A DNA stretch of 64,000 nt, taken from the NCBI RefSeq assembly GCF_009769385.1, contig NZ_VKAB01000024.1, forward strand, positions 140,083-204,082, given 5' to 3'. This stretch comes from Saccharothrix deserti (GTDB taxonomy: Bacteria > Actinomycetota > Actinomycetes > Mycobacteriales > Pseudonocardiaceae). The first letter of the stretch is position 1; every line of letters begins with the position of its first letter. The position numbers and the translations under genes were made by a program. Shown here piece after piece: positions 41,642 to 50,625 of this stretch. The notes under the pieces are model-generated. The model ran no database searches, had not been told where the DNA came from, and was given only the letters and a program-made list of their open reading frames with translations.

Positions 41642-44236
41642 ATGCGACACCGTTACGTGGCGAGCACGGCAGCAGTCCTGCTCCTGCTCACCACCCTGTC
41701 CCCGACAACCGCCTCCGCCCAGACCACGGCCGCCGAAACGCTGCGCGTCGACCTGGCCTCCTCGACGGGGGCGTTCCACGGGGGTGCGACCGGCATCCTC
41801 TACGGCCTGGGCGACCCCGGCGTCCCGTCGCACGACCTGATCGCGGGCATGCGCCCGCGCACGATCTCCCAGAAGGCGCCGGACGGTGAGCAGCACCCCA
41901 ACGGTGACGCGTTGGTGGTGGCGGACGACTTCTTCGCCGCCGGCGGTGAAGAAGTCCACATCTACGCGCAGGACGTCTACAGCCGTTGGCCGTACCAGGA
42001 CCTCGGCATCGACGACTACGTCGCGCGGCTGCGGCCCCAGCTGGAGAAGGTCGCCAAGCGCCCGGACCGCGACCGCTTCGTGTGGACGATCTTCAACGAG
42101 CCGGACGGGATCTGGTACCAGGACTGGGCGAACAAGAAGGAGAAGTTCTTCGCCGACTGGACCAGGCTCTACCGGTTGGTGAAGTCGGTGCTGCCCAACG
42201 CCCGCGTCACCGGCATCGGCGAGACCCGGTACCGCCCCGACCACCTGCGCGAGTTCCTCGCCTACGCCAAGGCCAACGACGTGCTGCCCGACGTCACCAC
42301 GTGGCACGAGTTGGGCCCGGACTCCCTGGCCACCTACCGCGGCCACTACGAGGACTACCGCGACATCGAGCGGTCGCTCGGCATCACGCCGCGACCGATC
42401 AACATCAACGAGTACTCCAACCGGCGTGACACCTCGGTGCCCGGCCAGATGGTCCAGTGGATCACCATGCTGGAGGAGACCAAGGTCGACGCGCAGATGG
42501 CGTTCTGGACGGTCGCGGGCAACCTCAGCGACCACGCGGTGCGCGCCGGCCGCGCCAACGGCGGGTGGTGGCTGACCAAGTGGTACGCCGACCTGTCCGG
42601 CGACACGGTCAAGGTGACGCCGCCCCGGCCGAACACCAGGGACGCGTTGCAGGGCCTGGCCGCCTTCGACCGTGACGACGCCAAGGCGACCGTCCTGCTC
42701 GGCGGCACGGCGAACGCGGTGGACGTCGCCGTGACGGGCCTGGACCGGAGCGTGTTCGGCAACCAGGTCGACGTGCGGATCTCCAAGACCACCTGGTCGG
42801 GTTACGAGGGCGACGCCCAGCAGCCGCCGGTCGTGGCGGCGTCCCGGGTCCGCGTCGTGGACGGCAAGGCGACGATCGCCGTGCCCGGCGGCGACCCGCT
42901 GGCCGCCTACCAGGTGCTGATCACCCGGGCGGGTCTCGGTGCGCCGCCCGCCGCGAACCCGCCGTGGCAGGCGAGCTACGAGGCCGAGTCGGGCACGGTG
43001 GAGAACGCCCGCGTCGTCGTCCAGGACGACGGGTCGGGTTCGTGGGACATGGCCCAGCGCTACACCACGTCGGGTCGCAAGGACGTCGGGTTCATGAACA
43101 CCTCCGGCTCACGCGTCACCGTCGACGTGGAGGTGCCGCGGGACGGCACGTACAAGCTCGGCGTGTTCTACGGCACCAACGCGTTCGTCGGCCAACAGGC
43201 CCTGTACGTCGACGACGCGCACGTCGGGAACCTGACGTTCCCGGCGACCCTGAACTGGGTCTACCGGGGCAGGCACGACACGCCGGTCAAGCTCACCGCC
43301 GGCAAGCACCGCATCTCGTTGCGCACCAGTGGGCCGGGCGGCTTCCTCGGCAGCGCATCGGACGTGACGCTGGACCGCTTCGACCTGACCGAGGTGACCG
43401 GGCCGGAGCGGGCGGTGTACCCGCTCGCCGACGGGCGCCGGTCCGGCGGTGCGGTGGATCGCGGCGGACGTGCGCTCCAGGTCGCCGCGCCGGGTGCGGT
43501 CGTCCTGGGTGCCGGTGAATCGGTGACCACGTACGTGTCCGCCGCGGAGGACGGCTACTACAAGTTGTCCACCACGTGGCTCGGTGTCGGTCGGAGCACG
43601 GTGGGCCTCACCCTGTCCGGCCGCCGGGTCGAGGGCGGCGACCTGACCGCCACCCGCGCCGGGGTGTGGTCGGGCAGCACGACGGTGCACCTCAAGGCAG
43701 GCGTTACGGAACTCGTCCTGTCCAACGAGGGGCGGACCCCGTTGGTCGCGGGCACGCTGACGCAGGTGCGGGACGCCTCGGCCGATCGGCACGCGGTCCG
43801 CGTCGAGGCCGAGGCCGGGCAGCTCGGCGGAGGAGCGGCGGTGACGTCCGGTCCCTGGGCGTCCGGCGGTTCCTACGTCGGCTGGCTGGGCAACAACGGC
43901 ACGCTGACCATTTCGCGCCCGGAGGCGGTCCGGGAGGCCGGGCAGTACAACCTCACCGTCGCCTACGCGCAGGCCGACAAGAACACCGGACACCCGTACA
44001 ACACCGACACCATCACCCGGACGCTCGTCGCGACGGAGGAGGGCGGCAAGGCGACCAGCGCGCCGTACCGCCACAACTACACCTGGGACGGGTTCTGGCC
44101 GGAGACCTCCCCGATCGACCTGGTCACCGATTCCGGTGCGCTCACCTTCGGCAACCCGGCCAACTGGGGACCGAACGTCGACTGGCTCCAGTTGGCCCCG
44201 CTGGTCGTGGCGAACTCGGTAACGCCCCGGCACTGA
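41642..44236 (+). CDS. Secreted clan GH-A glycosidase-like protein, paralogue of 33989
   Basis: The product has 864 residues with a cleavable signal ending TASA. The catalytic barrel matches the protein at 33989 motif for motif: Glu153 in FNEPDGIWY, WHELGPDSL, and Glu257 in NINEYSNRRD. The catalytic-acid position is identical and the next differs by two. The C-terminal half is longer, with three beta-sandwich regions (SYEAESGTVENARVV, a middle domain with SVTTYVSAAEDGYY, and VEAEAGQLGGGA) of the CBM6/35 type. Having a related secreted enzyme at each end of one operon suggests two linkages or two side-chain contexts of one polymer. GH family not assigned. Confidence 0.75.
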   Translation: MRHRYVASTAAVLLLLTTLSPTTASAQTTAAETLRVDLASSTGAFHGGATGILYGLGDPGVPSHDLIAGMRPRTISQKAPDGEQHPNGDALVVADDFFAAGGEEVHIYAQDVYSRWPYQDLGIDDYVARLRPQLEKVAKRPDRDRFVWTIFNEPDGIWYQDWANKKEKFFADWTRLYRLVKSVLPNARVTGIGETRYRPDHLREFLAYAKANDVLPDVTTWHELGPDSLATYRGHYEDYRDIERSLGITPRPININEYSNRRDTSVPGQMVQWITMLEETKVDAQMAFWTVAGNLSDHAVRAGRANGGWWLTKWYADLSGDTVKVTPPRPNTRDALQGLAAFDRDDAKATVLLGGTANAVDVAVTGLDRSVFGNQVDVRISKTTWSGYEGDAQQPPVVAASRVRVVDGKATIAVPGGDPLAAYQVLITRAGLGAPPAANPPWQASYEAESGTVENARVVVQDDGSGSWDMAQRYTTSGRKDVGFMNTSGSRVTVDVEVPRDGTYKLGVFYGTNAFVGQQALYVDDAHVGNLTFPATLNWVYRGRHDTPVKLTAGKHRISLRTSGPGGFLGSASDVTLDRFDLTEVTGPERAVYPLADGRRSGGAVDRGGRALQVAAPGAVVLGAGESVTTYVSAAEDGYYKLSTTWLGVGRSTVGLTLSGRRVEGGDLTATRAGVWSGSTTVHLKAGVTELVLSNEGRTPLVAGTLTQVRDASADRHAVRVEAEAGQLGGGAAVTSGPWASGGSYVGWLGNNGTLTISRPEAVREAGQYNLTVAYAQADKNTGHPYNTDTITRTLVATEEGGKATSAPYRHNYTWDGFWPETSPIDLVTDSGALTFGNPANWGPNVDWLQLAPLVVANSVTPRH

Positions 44237-44241
44237 CCCCG

Positions 44242-44287
44242 TGATGCCCGGCCGGGTTTCGCGACCCGGCCGGGCCTTCGGGCATCA
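44242..44287 (+). terminator. Nested terminator after the second locus
   Basis: GCCCGGCCGGGT / ACCCGGCCGGGC form a perfect 12-bp stem (44246-44257, 44264-44275). Outer TGATGCCCG / CGGGCATCA arms give an alternative longer fold. It separates the operon from the convergent hydrolase fragment. Confidence 0.85.
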
Positions 44288-44301
44288 AAGCTGTGACTGC
44301 C

Positions 44302-44907
44302 TCAGGTCAAGGCACCGGCCAACGCTGTGACCTGGGCCTTCGTGAATGCCTGGGAGATGGCTGCTTTCCGTTCGACGAGGTCGAACCCGTGGTACGCGCC
44401 AGGCGTCACGTGCAGGGTGCAGTCGACTCCGGCTTGGGTGAGGCGCTCGGCGTAGGCGATGTCCTCGTCGTGGAACAGGTCGCACGTGCCCACGCCGATC
44501 CACGTCGCCGGAAGACCGGACAGGTCCTCGTACCGGGCCGGCGCGGCGAGCGGCGGGACGTCGCCGCCGTGGAGCGGGCCGAGGTAGGACCGCCACCCGA
44601 ACCGGTTGCTCTTGACGCTCCACAGGCGCAGGTGCCGTTCGTCGATGTCGGTTCGCGTCGTGGTCCGGTCGTCCAGCATCGGGTACGCCAACAACTGCAG
44701 GACCGGTGTGATCTCACCGCGTTCCTTGGCGAGCAGTGCCAGCGCCGTCGCCAGGCCCCCGCCCGCACTCGCGCCACCGATCGCGATCCGCGCGGGATCG
44801 ACGTCCGGCTGGTCCGCGAGCCAGCTCAGCGCGGCGTAGCAGTCGTGCAGCGGAGTGGGGAAGGGGTGCTCGGGCGCGAGGCGGTAGTTCACCGAGGCGA
44901 CGACGCG
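44302..44907 (-). pseudogene. HSL-type alpha/beta hydrolase, N-terminally truncated
   Basis: From RVVASVNYRLAPEHPFP onward the frame is a typical hormone-sensitive-lipase-family esterase: nucleophile elbow GGASAGGG, acid region CDLFHDED and the catalytic His in AYHGFD. The N-terminal 70-90 residues, including the HGGG oxyanion motif, are missing. Upstream of about 44907 the frame is antisense to an MFS transporter fragment. An active enzyme is unlikely without the oxyanion hole. Confidence 0.75.
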
Positions 44908-45030
44908 TTCCTGGTCTCCGGCGCCCTCTCGGTCATCGCGATCGTCGCCGCCGCGTTGGTCCCCTACCGCCACAGGGACGGGTCTGCCACGGTGGCCGCA
45001 CAGCCGCAATCCGGGACTTCGCCCCGGTAG
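44896..45030 (+). pseudogene. C-terminal fragment of an MFS transporter
   Basis: One frame reads GDDAFLVSGALSVIAIVAA and ALVPYRHRDG before a TAG at 45028-45030. This is the last membrane helix and basic tail usual for DHA2/DHA1 drug-efflux MFS proteins. Everything before it is antisense to the hydrolase fragment, so only about 44 codons remain. Confidence 0.6.
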
Positions 45031-45034
45031 CTCG

Positions 45035-45349
45035 TCACGTGCCGAGGATCCGGCGCGCGGTGGCCAGTCGCGTCTCGCGGGCGGTGGCCAGGCTCGCGAA
45101 CCGTTCGGCGTCGCGGCTGATCACGTCCTGCTGCACGCCGACCTCGACCTCGTGCCACACCTCCACGTACCGGGCCGAGGTCTTGCAGCGGACGTCCGAC
45201 CGCGCGGTGTCGATCTCAGCCGCCGGGACGTCGGCGGTGTCGAGGTCCCAGCGCGGGTCCGAGATCGCCGCCGTCGGGTCGGCGTAGTCGAAACCCCGCT
45301 CCTGCACGCACGTCCGCCAGACCGCCGTGACGGCCGCGACCCGCGGGTC
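45035..45349 (-). pseudogene. C-terminal fragment of an actinomycete lipoprotein family
   Basis: The frame reads DPRVAAVTAVWRTCVQERGF, then DYADPTAAISDPRW and SDVRCKTSARYVEVWHEVE. The Cys pattern and DVRCK motif are like those of small Streptomyces-type secreted lipoproteins of unknown function. A short ORF could start at GTG 45307, but homology-like sequence continues upstream to the junction near 45345, so the N-terminus and signal are lost. It converges with the MFS fragment with a 4-base gap. Confidence 0.5.
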
Positions 45350-46853
45350 GGCGCCTGCTCGTGGTGCTCGACAACGCCCGCGACGCGACCCAGGTCGAGC
45401 CGCTGCTGCCGGGCAGCGAGACGTGCACCGCGGTGATCACCAGCCGGCACCGGCTCGGCGGCCTCGGCGTGCGCGGTGCGCAGCTGTTCGACCTGGCCGT
45501 GCTCGACCGGGCGGAGGCACGGGAGCTGCTGGTGCGGCACCTCGGCGCCGAAGGCGTGGCCGACGAACCGGCCGCCGTGGACGACCTCGTGCGCTGGTGC
45601 GGCGGGCTGCCGTTGGCGATCACCATCGTGGCGAGCCGTGCCGGCGTGAACCCGCGCTTCCAGCTGGAGGTGCTGGCGAAGGAACTGCAGGACACGTCCG
45701 CGCGGCTCGACGGGCTGGACGCCGGTGACCTGGCGACGAACCTGCGCGCGGTGTTCTCGTGGTCCTACCAGGCGCTGGACACCGAGGCGGCGTGGTGTTC
45801 CGGCTGCTCGGCGCGGCGCCGGACCGGACCTCGGGCTGGCCGCGGCGGCGTCACTGCTCGGCCTGCCGCTCTCGCGGGCACGCGTGGTGCTGCGGGTTCT
45901 CGTGTGCGCGCACCTGCTGCAGGAGCACGTGCCGGGCCGCTACCGGATGCACGACCTGCTGCGGCTGTACGCCGACGAGCTGGTGACCGGGCAGGAGCGC
46001 GAGGACGCGCTGCGCCGCCTCGTCGACTTCCACCTCCACACGGCGAGTGCGGCGACCAGGCTGCTGCGCCCGGAACGTCAACCGATCGAGCCGGCACCGC
46101 CCGCGCCCGGCTGCACCCCCTTGACGCCGACCGACCGGGCGGAGGCGGCGGCGTGGTTCGCCGAGGAGCACGCGTGCCTGATGGCGTCACTGGACTCGGC
46201 CGTGCGGCGGGGTGCGCACGAGAACGTGTGGCGGCTGGCGTGGAGCGTCAGCGGGTACCACGTGATCCGCGGGCAGCTCGTGGAGGACCTGACGGCGTGG
46301 CGAGCCGGCCTGGCCGCGGCCGAGGCGCTCGGGCAGCCGGAACCGCCGGCCGTGGCGCGGATGTACCTGGGTGCGGCGCTCACCCGCGTCGGCTCGCACG
46401 AGGAGGCCGCCCGGCACTTGCGGGAGGCGCTTTCCCTTGCACGGCAAGTGGATTCCCCTTCTGTGGCCGCGGACGCGCAGCGTGCCCTGGGCTGGGCGCT
46501 GGGACGGCGGGGCGACTTCGAGGGCGCGTTGCGGCACACCGGGGAGGCGCTGGAGTTCTACCGCGCCACCGGCAACGGCCTGCGGCAGGCCGACGCGCTC
46601 AACAGCCCGGGCTGGTACTCCGCCCTGCTCGGTCGTCTCGCGGAAGGCCGGGAGTACTGCGAGCAGGCGTTGGTGCTGTGCCGAGGCGGGCATCCTCGCG
46701 AACCTCGGCGACACCCACTCCGCGCTCGGCGACACTGCCGCCGCCCGGGAGGCCTGGCAACGAGCCCGCGACCTTTACCGCGCCCACCGGCGAACCTGCG
46801 ACGCGGACCGGCTGGACGAGAAGCTCGCGGCGAGTTCCCCGGGCCTGTCCTGA
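45331..46853 (+). pseudogene. AfsR/STAND-type NB-ARC-TPR regulator, truncated and frameshifted
   Basis: The readable sequence opens at the Walker-B strand (RRLLVVLDNARDATQVEPLLPG) and continues through ITSRHRLGGL and WCGGLPLAIT. It shifts frame near 45794, where one G is missing before VVFRLLGAAP, and again near 45825, where one C is missing. It then reads PGRYRMHDLLRLYADEL and TPR units in the second frame. Another shift with an apparent internal deletion near 46680 leads to ILANLGDTHSALGDTAAA and a stop at 46853. The SARP/HTH part and P-loop are absent. This is a decayed gene. Confidence 0.8.
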
Positions 46854-46921
46854 AAGTCGGCGCGCTCCGGCCGCCCACCGCTGCGACCTCTGGGACACCG
46901 TCGGATTCCGGTGAACGGCGG

Positions 46922-47641
46922 TCAGTCGTCCGTGATCCCGGCGTCTTCCGGGTCCCAGCTCAGCAGGCGCACCTTCGCCACCGTCTGGACGTGCTTGCGC
47001 ATCGCCGCCGCGGCCGCCTTGGGGTCGCCGGCGGCGATGGCGTCGAGGATCCGCTGGTGTTGCGCGAGGGACCGGTGTGGCCTGCCCGGCTGGCGCAGCG
47101 ACTCGTTGCGGCTCTCGGTGATCTGCTCGGCGATGACGTGCATGAACTCCTCGAGCAACGAGCTGCGCGCCGCCGCCGTGACCGACGCGTGGAACCGGCG
47201 GTCGCCCTCGGCGCCCGGTTCGCCGGCCGCGATCTCCTCGGCCATCAGGCGCAGCGCGGCGTCCATCGCCTTGATGTCGTCCTCGCTGCGGCGCTCGGCG
47301 GCCAACGCCGCCAGCCGGGTCTCCAGCGTCTCCCTGGCCTCCAGCACGTCCGGCAGGCGACGACGGCGTTCGACCAGCCGTCCGACCGGTTCGAGGTCGA
47401 GGTTGTCGCGCACCAGGTAGGTGCCGCCGCCGTGGCGGACCTCGACGAAACCCTGCACTTCGAGCACCACGATCGCCTGCTTCACCGACGCCCGGCTGAC
47501 GCCCAGCCGCTGCGCGAGTTCGCGTTCGGGCGGCAGCTTGTCCCCGGCGCGGAGCTCGCCCTCGATCACGTGGTCCCGCAGGCGCTCCAGCACCTGCTCG
47601 TAGAGGCGGGAGCGGCTCATCGGCCGCAGCGCGTCGGACAC
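46922..47641 (-). CDS. matR: GntR-family (FadR/FCD) regulator, probable malonate repressor
   Basis: The product has 239 residues from GTG 47641 with GGAGG upstream. The winged HTH is LPPERELAQRLGVSRASVKQAIVVLEVQG. The FCD ligand domain (about residues 90-220) has the metal-binding pattern ending HQRILDAIAAGDPKAA. It is divergent from a matC-matB operon. In rhizobia the GntR protein MatR represses malonate genes and is released by malonate. The symbol follows that context. Two 15-bp palindromes in the shared promoter region are its likely sites. Confidence 0.8.
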   Translation of the reverse strand: MSDALRPMSRSRLYEQVLERLRDHVIEGELRAGDKLPPERELAQRLGVSRASVKQAIVVLEVQGFVEVRHGGGTYLVRDNLDLEPVGRLVERRRRLPDVLEARETLETRLAALAAERRSEDDIKAMDAALRLMAEEIAAGEPGAEGDRRFHASVTAAARSSLLEEFMHVIAEQITESRNESLRQPGRPHRSLAQHQRILDAIAAGDPKAAAAAMRKHVQTVAKVRLLSWDPEDAGITDD

Positions 47642-47698
47642 CGTGGCCTCCTTCTCGACCGGACGTCGAGCCTAGCAGCTGAACCGGTGCACAGGCTG

Positions 47699-47713
47699 AG
47701 TGGCTGAGCCACT
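47699..47713. promoter_or_regulatory. Operator palindrome 1 of the malonate operon
   Basis: AGTGGCTGAGCCACT is perfectly symmetrical around one base. It lies 58 bases before the regulator start and 14 bases before the TTGACA of the matC promoter. The TGGC...GCCA spacing is like FadR-subfamily GntR sites. Confidence 0.75.
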
Positions 47714-47726
47714 GCACCGGAAAGGG

Positions 47727-47768
47727 TTGACAGTGGCGCGCGTCACGGCGCAAAGTGGTTCAGCCACT
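47727..47768 (+). promoter_or_regulatory. Probable matC promoter overlapped by operator palindrome 2
   Basis: TTGACA (47727-47732) is followed after 18 bases by CAAAGT (47751-47756), a plausible sigma-70-type promoter. AGTGGTTCAGCCACT (47754-47768), the second palindrome with one mismatch, covers the -10 and start region. That is a good position for repression. The matC ATG follows 57 bases later. Confidence 0.6.
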
Positions 47769-47825
47769 CGACCACTCACCCGTCAGCGGGACGTGCGCGG
47801 GCGGCCCCCAACGACGGGAGAGCGC

Positions 47826-49130
47826 ATGTCCGCTGAACTGATCTCGATCCTCGTGCTGGTCGTCGTGTTCGTCGTCGCCACGACCAGGTCGATCAACATG
47901 GGAGCGCTCGCGTTCGCCGCCGCGTTCGGCGTCGGCACGCTGGTCGCGGGCATGGACGCCAAGGGCATCTTCGAGGGGTTCCCCGGAGACCTGTTCGTGG
48001 TGCTGGTCGGCGTCACGTTCCTGTTCGCCATCGCCCGCGCCAACGGGACCACCGACTGGCTCGTGCACGCGGCCATCCGCGTGGTCGGCGGGCGGATCGC
48101 GCTGATCCCGTGGGTGATGTTCGTGATCACCGCGGCGCTCACCGCGATCGGGGCGGTCAGCCCGGCGGCGGTCGCGATCGTCGCGCCGATCGCGCTGGGG
48201 TTCGCCGCCCGGCACGACATCAGCCCGCTGCTCATGGGCGCGATGGTGGTGCACGGAGCACAGGCGGGCGGGTTCTCCCCGATCAGCATCTACGGCTCGA
48301 TCGTCAACGGCATCGTGGCGCGGGAGAACCTGGCGGGCAACGAGATCGTGCTGTTCCTGGCCAGCTTCCTGGTGAACCTGGTGATCGCGCTGATCGTGTT
48401 CGTGGTGTTCGGCGGCCTGAAGCTGGTCCGGACCCGGGTTCCCACCACCCTGGCCACCGCGAGCGGCGGACCGGGCGCGGCCAAGGCGCTCACCGCGACG
48501 ACCGAGGAGGGCACCGCCGACGAGGCGCCGAGGTTGACGCCCGTGCGGATCGCGACCCTGGTCAGCCTGGCCGCGCTGGTGGTCGGCGCGCTGGCGTTCG
48601 GCCTCGACGTCGGTTTCACCGCGATCACCCTGGCGGTCCTGCTCAGCATCGTCTGGCCGGACACGAGCAAGAAGGCCATCGGCGAGATCACCTGGCCGAC
48701 CGTCCTGCTGATCTGCGGCGTGCTCACCTACGTCGGCGTGCTGCAGGAGATGGGCACCATCGACTACGCGGGCAACGCGGTCGGCAACGTCGGCATCCCG
48801 TTGGTCGCGGCACTCCTGCTCTGCTACATCGGCGCGATCGTGTCGGCGTTCGCCTCGTCGGTGGGCATCATGGGCGCGCTCATCCCGCTCGCCGTGCCGT
48901 TCCTGGCCCAGGGCTACATCGGCCCGATCGGCATGATCGCCGCGCTCGCCGTGGCGTCGACCGTGGTGGACGTGAGCCCGTTCAGCACCAACGGCGCGTT
49001 GGTGCTGGCCAACGCCCGCGACGTCGACCGCGACCGGTTCTTCCGGCAACTGCTGGTCTACGGGGGCGTGATCGTCGCGGCGGCGCCCGTCGCCGTCTGG
49101 CTCCTGCTGATCGTGCCCGGGTTCGGCTGA
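47826..49130 (+). CDS. matC: MatC-like malonate/dicarboxylate carrier
   Basis: The product has 434 residues from ATG 47826 with GGGAG upstream. About eleven membrane helices; the first half (LISILVLVVVFVVATTRSIN, ALTAIGAVSPAAVAIVAPIALGF, GAQAGGFSPISIYGSIVNGI) matches the MatC/SLC13-like dicarboxylate carrier pattern. The second half repeats it (IVSAFASSVGIMGALIPLAVPF, VVDVSPFSTNGALVLAN). A cytosolic linker of about 40 residues separates the halves. Import of malonate is inferred from the downstream synthetase. Confidence 0.83.
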   Translation: MSAELISILVLVVVFVVATTRSINMGALAFAAAFGVGTLVAGMDAKGIFEGFPGDLFVVLVGVTFLFAIARANGTTDWLVHAAIRVVGGRIALIPWVMFVITAALTAIGAVSPAAVAIVAPIALGFAARHDISPLLMGAMVVHGAQAGGFSPISIYGSIVNGIVARENLAGNEIVLFLASFLVNLVIALIVFVVFGGLKLVRTRVPTTLATASGGPGAAKALTATTEEGTADEAPRLTPVRIATLVSLAALVVGALAFGLDVGFTAITLAVLLSIVWPDTSKKAIGEITWPTVLLICGVLTYVGVLQEMGTIDYAGNAVGNVGIPLVAALLLCYIGAIVSAFASSVGIMGALIPLAVPFLAQGYIGPIGMIAALAVASTVVDVSPFSTNGALVLANARDVDRDRFFRQLLVYGGVIVAAAPVAVWLLLIVPGFG

Positions 49131-49173
49131 ACCCGTGGCGGACAAAGGACTCCACGGACCACGAGGAGATCGG

Positions 49174-50625
49174 GTGACCCCACTTCTTCCCGCCCTGTCG
49201 AGCGCACCGGCGAGGACCGCCCTGCGGTTCGGCGACCACGCGGTGGACTACGCGGAACTGGCCGCGATCGCGGCGCCGCTGGCCCGTCGGCTGGCCGGGT
49301 CGCGTTCGGTGGACGGCGGTCCGGTCCGGGTCGCGGTGTGGGCCACGGCGAGCGTCGAGACCGGTGTCGCCGTGGTCGCGGCCCTGCTCGCCGGGGTGCC
49401 GGTCGTGCCGATCAACCCGAAGGCGGGGGAGCGGGAGCTGGCGCACATCGTCTCGGACAGCGCCGTGTCGCTGGTGCTGTCCGAGCCGGGCGCAGACCTG
49501 CCACCGGAGCTCCGGGCACTGCCGCACGCGGATATCGAGCTGGTACCCGGTGACGCCACGCTCCCACCCGAACCGGACGCCGAAGCGCCGGCGATCATCG
49601 TCTACACCTCGGGCACCACGGGGCCGCCCAAGGGCGTGGTGCTGCCCCGCCGGGCCATCGTCCACACGCTCGACGCGCTGGAAGACGCGTGGCAGTGGAC
49701 CGCGGACGACGTGCTCGTGCACGCCTTGCCGCTGTTCCACGTGCACGGTCTGATCCTAGGCGTCCTGGGACCGCTTCGGCGCGGCGGCACGGTGATCCAC
49801 CTGGGCCGGTTCTCCACCGACGCCCTCGCCGACGCCCTCGCGGGCAACGGCACGATGGTGTTCGGCGTGCCGACCATGTACCACCGGATCGCCGAGGAGG
49901 TCGACGGCAATCCCGAGCTGGCCGAGGCGCTGGCCGGCGCGCGTCTGCTCGTCTCCGGATCGGCCGCCCTTCCGGTGCGGGACCACCAGCGCATCACCGC
50001 GGCGACCGGGCAGCACGTGGTCGAGCGGTACGGGATGACCGAGACGCTGATGAACACGAGCGTGCGCGCCGACGGCGAGCCGGGACCGGGCACGGTCGGC
50101 GTCCCGTTGCCGGGTGTCGACCTCCGCCTGGTCGACGAGGCGGGCGAGCCGATCGAGGACTGGGACGGTGTCAGCGTCGGTGAGATCCAGGTGCGCGGCC
50201 CGAACCTGTTCACCGAGTACCTCAACCGCCCGGACGCCACGGCGGCGGCGTTCGACGGCGACTGGTTCCGGACCGGCGACATGGCGACCCGGGACGCCGC
50301 CGGGTACGTCCGGATCGTCGGACGCAAGGCCACCGACCTGATCAAGAGCGGCGGGTACAAGATCGGCGCGGGCGAGATCGAGAACGCCCTGCTCGACCAC
50401 CCCGCCGTGCGCGAGGCGGCGGTCACCGGCGAACCGGACGCGGACCTCGGCGAACGGATCGTGGCCTGGATCGTGCCCGCCGGTGAACGACCCACCGAAC
50501 GGGAACTCGCCGACCACGTGGCGAAACTGCTCGCACCGCACAAACGCCCGAGGGAAGTGCGGTTCCTCGACGCCTTGCCCCGCAACGACATGGGCAAGGT
50601 GCTGAAGCGGGCGCTCCATGGCTGA
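49174..50625 (+). CDS. matB: Malonyl-CoA synthetase (acyl-CoA ligase family)
   Basis: The product has 483 residues; GTG 49174 has GAGGAG five bases upstream. AMP-binding motifs: YTSGTTGPPKGVVLP (P-loop), ERYGMTETLMNTS, FRTGDMATRDAAGYV, and the catalytic Lys near the end in GKVLKR. The pattern and size (about 480-505) fit MatB, which makes malonyl-CoA from malonate, ATP and CoA. Location behind matC supports this. Malonyl-CoA would feed fatty-acid or polyketide synthesis, or be decarboxylated by the next gene product. Methylmalonate or other small diacids could also be used. Confidence 0.83.
   Translation: MTPLLPALSSAPARTALRFGDHAVDYAELAAIAAPLARRLAGSRSVDGGPVRVAVWATASVETGVAVVAALLAGVPVVPINPKAGERELAHIVSDSAVSLVLSEPGADLPPELRALPHADIELVPGDATLPPEPDAEAPAIIVYTSGTTGPPKGVVLPRRAIVHTLDALEDAWQWTADDVLVHALPLFHVHGLILGVLGPLRRGGTVIHLGRFSTDALADALAGNGTMVFGVPTMYHRIAEEVDGNPELAEALAGARLLVSGSAALPVRDHQRITAATGQHVVERYGMTETLMNTSVRADGEPGPGTVGVPLPGVDLRLVDEAGEPIEDWDGVSVGEIQVRGPNLFTEYLNRPDATAAAFDGDWFRTGDMATRDAAGYVRIVGRKATDLIKSGGYKIGAGEIENALLDHPAVREAAVTGEPDADLGERIVAWIVPAGERPTERELADHVAKLLAPHKRPREVRFLDALPRNDMGKVLKRALHG

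Noticed and set aside
44293..44895. Front part of the + strand frame ending at 45030
   Set aside because: Only the last 45 codons look like a protein (MFS tail). The rest is antisense to the esterase.
45749..46200. STAND gene as one intact CDS starting at 45725
   Set aside because: That start lies in the wrong frame inside the NB-ARC domain. The homologous sequence crosses three frames.
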